Under the pieces are notes generated by a model, which did not search any database, had not been told where the DNA came from, and worked only from the letters and a program-made list of their open reading frames with translations. A DNA stretch of 7,012 nt from Lentisphaeria bacterium (GTDB taxonomy: Bacteria > Verrucomicrobiota > Lentisphaeria > Victivallales > UBA1829): positions 1-7,012 of the forward strand of contig DXVA01000237.1 in NCBI GenBank assembly GCA_019408975.1, read 5' to 3'. Position numbers and translations under genes: made by a program. How positions within the stretch are numbered: position 1 is the first letter of the stretch; every line of letters begins with the position of its first letter. This document shows positions 6,068 through 7,012 of this stretch, piece after piece.

Positions 6068-6101
6068 GCAGGGACAGTGCATTTTTCCGCACCGCCCCTG
6101 C
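6068..6101. repeat. Inverted repeat downstream of the PhoH2 gene
   Basis: GCAGGG (6068-6073) pairs with CCCTGC (6096-6101), and an inner GTGC (6077-6080) pairs with GCAC (6089-6092) across a 3x3 internal loop. It begins about 10 nt past the phoH2 stop, where a terminator would be expected. However, the following tract on the minus strand is A7 rather than T-rich, so it is not a standard intrinsic terminator. It may act as a 3'-end mRNA stabiliser or a Rho-linked end, or mean nothing. Confidence 0.35.
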
Positions 6102-6111
6102 GGTTTGGCGC

Positions 6112-7012
6112 TTACAGATATTCCGCCGCTGCTGCGGCAAGTTCGCTGCGTTCGCTCTTTCGCAGAGTGATATGCCCGTGAAGCGGCAGGTCTTTGAACC
6201 GTTCGACGATGTAGCTGAGCCCGTTGCTGGATGCGTCAAGATACGGATTGTCGATCTGTTCGGGATCGCCGGTCAGAACCATTTTCGTATCTTCTCCTGC
6301 GCGGCTGACTATGGTTTTCACCTCATGCGGAGTGAGATTCTGCGCTTCGTCGATGATGACGAACTGGTGCGGAATACTGCGTCCGCGGATATAAGTCAGC
6401 GCTTCAAGTTCAAGTTTGCCGGTCCGGATCAGCTCATCGACTTTCCGCTTGACGGATTCCCCGCGTTTTTCCGTGTGGAGGAGATAGTCCAGATTGTCGT
6501 AGATCGGCTGCATCCAGACACTCAATTTTTCATTTTTGTCACCGGGAAGGTAGCCGATGTCTCTGCCGAGGGGGATGATCGGGCGCGATACCAGGATATC
6601 CTCGAACAAAGCATCGCGGAGCACCTGCTGGAGAGCCGCCGCCAGAGCCAGCAGAGTTTTGCCGGAACCCGCCTGTCCGACCAGGGTTACGACCTGAATC
6701 GCCGGGTCCATCAGAAGCTGGAGCGCGATACGCTGTTCCCGGCTGCGGGGTTTGATGTTCCAGACGCTGTCCCCGGGAAGTTCATGCGGCATGGAGAGTT
6801 TTCCGTCGCGGTAGATGCCGATGGCGGATTTCGTGCCGCTCTTCATGGTCAGGAACTCATTCGGATGCAGTGCCAATCCGTTCGGCACTTCAATGGATCT
6901 GTTTTTGTAGAAATCATCGATGGTCTGCGGATCGACTTCCGTTTCGGATGTGCCGGAGTAGAGCTCGTCAAATTTTACGGTCTGGCATTCGAAATCCTGA
7001 ACAGGAATGCCG
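6112..7012 (-). CDS. PIN-PhoH (PhoH2/YlaK-type) ATPase, C-terminal 300 residues (cut by window edge)
   Basis: This is a cytosolic P-loop ATPase of the PhoH family. The frame stays open to the right edge, so the start lies outside. A GTG at 6888 is internal and not the start, because the frame continues 41 codons upstream with family-like sequence. In the visible fragment, residues 1-20 (GIPVQDFECQTVKFDELYSG) resemble the end of the PIN nuclease domain and linker of PIN-PhoH proteins. Walker A GQAGSGKT is at about 112-119, SRPIIPLGRDIGYLPGD at 142-158, Walker B FVIIDEAQ at 217-224, LTGDPEQID at 246-254 and TLRKSERSEL at 282-291. The family typically has ~430-460 residues with an N-terminal PIN domain; that domain is inferred, not seen. 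Mycobacterial PhoH2 proteins are reported to have RNA helicase and RNase activity, so a role in RNA turnover is likely. No clear terminator follows. The PhoH domain is certain; the PIN fusion is probable. Confidence 0.95.
   Translation of the reverse strand, partial: GIPVQDFECQTVKFDELYSGTSETEVDPQTIDDFYKNRSIEVPNGLALHPNEFLTMKSGTKSAIGIYRDGKLSMPHELPGDSVWNIKPRSREQRIALQLLMDPAIQVVTLVGQAGSGKTLLALAAALQQVLRDALFEDILVSRPIIPLGRDIGYLPGDKNEKLSVWMQPIYDNLDYLLHTEKRGESVKRKVDELIRTGKLELEALTYIRGRSIPHQFVIIDEAQNLTPHEVKTIVSRAGEDTKMVLTGDPEQIDNPYLDASSNGLSYIVERFKDLPLHGHITLRKSERSELAAAAAEYL

Noticed and set aside
6061..6101. Hairpin plus T7 run considered as an intrinsic terminator for the PhoH2 gene
   Set aside because: The T-run is on the plus strand and lies 5' of the hairpin. 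In the phoH2 reading direction the hairpin is followed by A7, so the polarity is wrong.
6112..6888. 258-codon reading of the PhoH gene as a complete protein starting at a GTG
   Set aside because: The frame is open upstream to the window edge, with sequence typical of the PIN-PhoH linker, so the gene is cut by the edge rather than short.

Overview
The window looks like ordinary chromosomal DNA of a free-living, Gram-negative-type bacterium. Genes are moderately GC-rich and gaps are AT-rich. Shine-Dalgarno sites are clear for kbl, tdh and the membrane protein. Spacing is compact and there are no transposases, phage genes, tRNAs, rRNAs or CRISPR repeats. The phylum cannot be fixed from the sequence alone. 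A PVC-group organism such as Lentisphaerota is only a guess from the general feel of the proteins.

Layout from left to right. (1) The first ~1 kb holds the N-terminal 331 residues of carB (minus strand, cut by the left edge), the large subunit of carbamoyl-phosphate synthase. (2) A 279-bp gap follows with only weak promoter candidates and a short GC-rich open stretch in frame with kbl. (3) kbl and tdh (minus strand) form a tight two-gene operon with a 3-nt gap for conversion of threonine to glycine plus acetyl-CoA. (4) A 224-bp divergent control region separates tdh from a plus-strand XRE-cupin regulator. It holds two overlapping, oppositely directed sigma70-type promoters with a 25-bp near-perfect palindrome lying across both, plus a second AT-rich palindrome just before the regulator. 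(5) A convergent junction carries a strong intrinsic terminator for the minus strand. (6) Next comes a 493-residue minus-strand membrane protein of the MscS-related 'conserved TM helix' type, built from about five tandem two-helix repeats. (7) A 254-bp AT-rich gap holds that gene's probable promoter and some hairpins. (8) The right edge cuts a minus-strand PIN-PhoH (PhoH2/YlaK-type) ATPase gene, of which the C-terminal 300 residues are visible.

How the parts fit: Tdh oxidises L-threonine to 2-amino-3-ketobutyrate and Kbl cleaves that with CoA. Translational coupling (the kbl ribosome-binding site lies in the last codons of tdh) should keep the two enzymes in step. The divergent XRE-cupin protein is the obvious candidate regulator. 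The palindrome at the shared promoters would let one bound dimer control both tdh-kbl and the regulator's own gene. This is inferred from sequence layout and is the most interesting testable idea here. The PhoH2 and membrane-protein genes appear to be separate units. I see no clearly novel multi-gene defence or mobile system.
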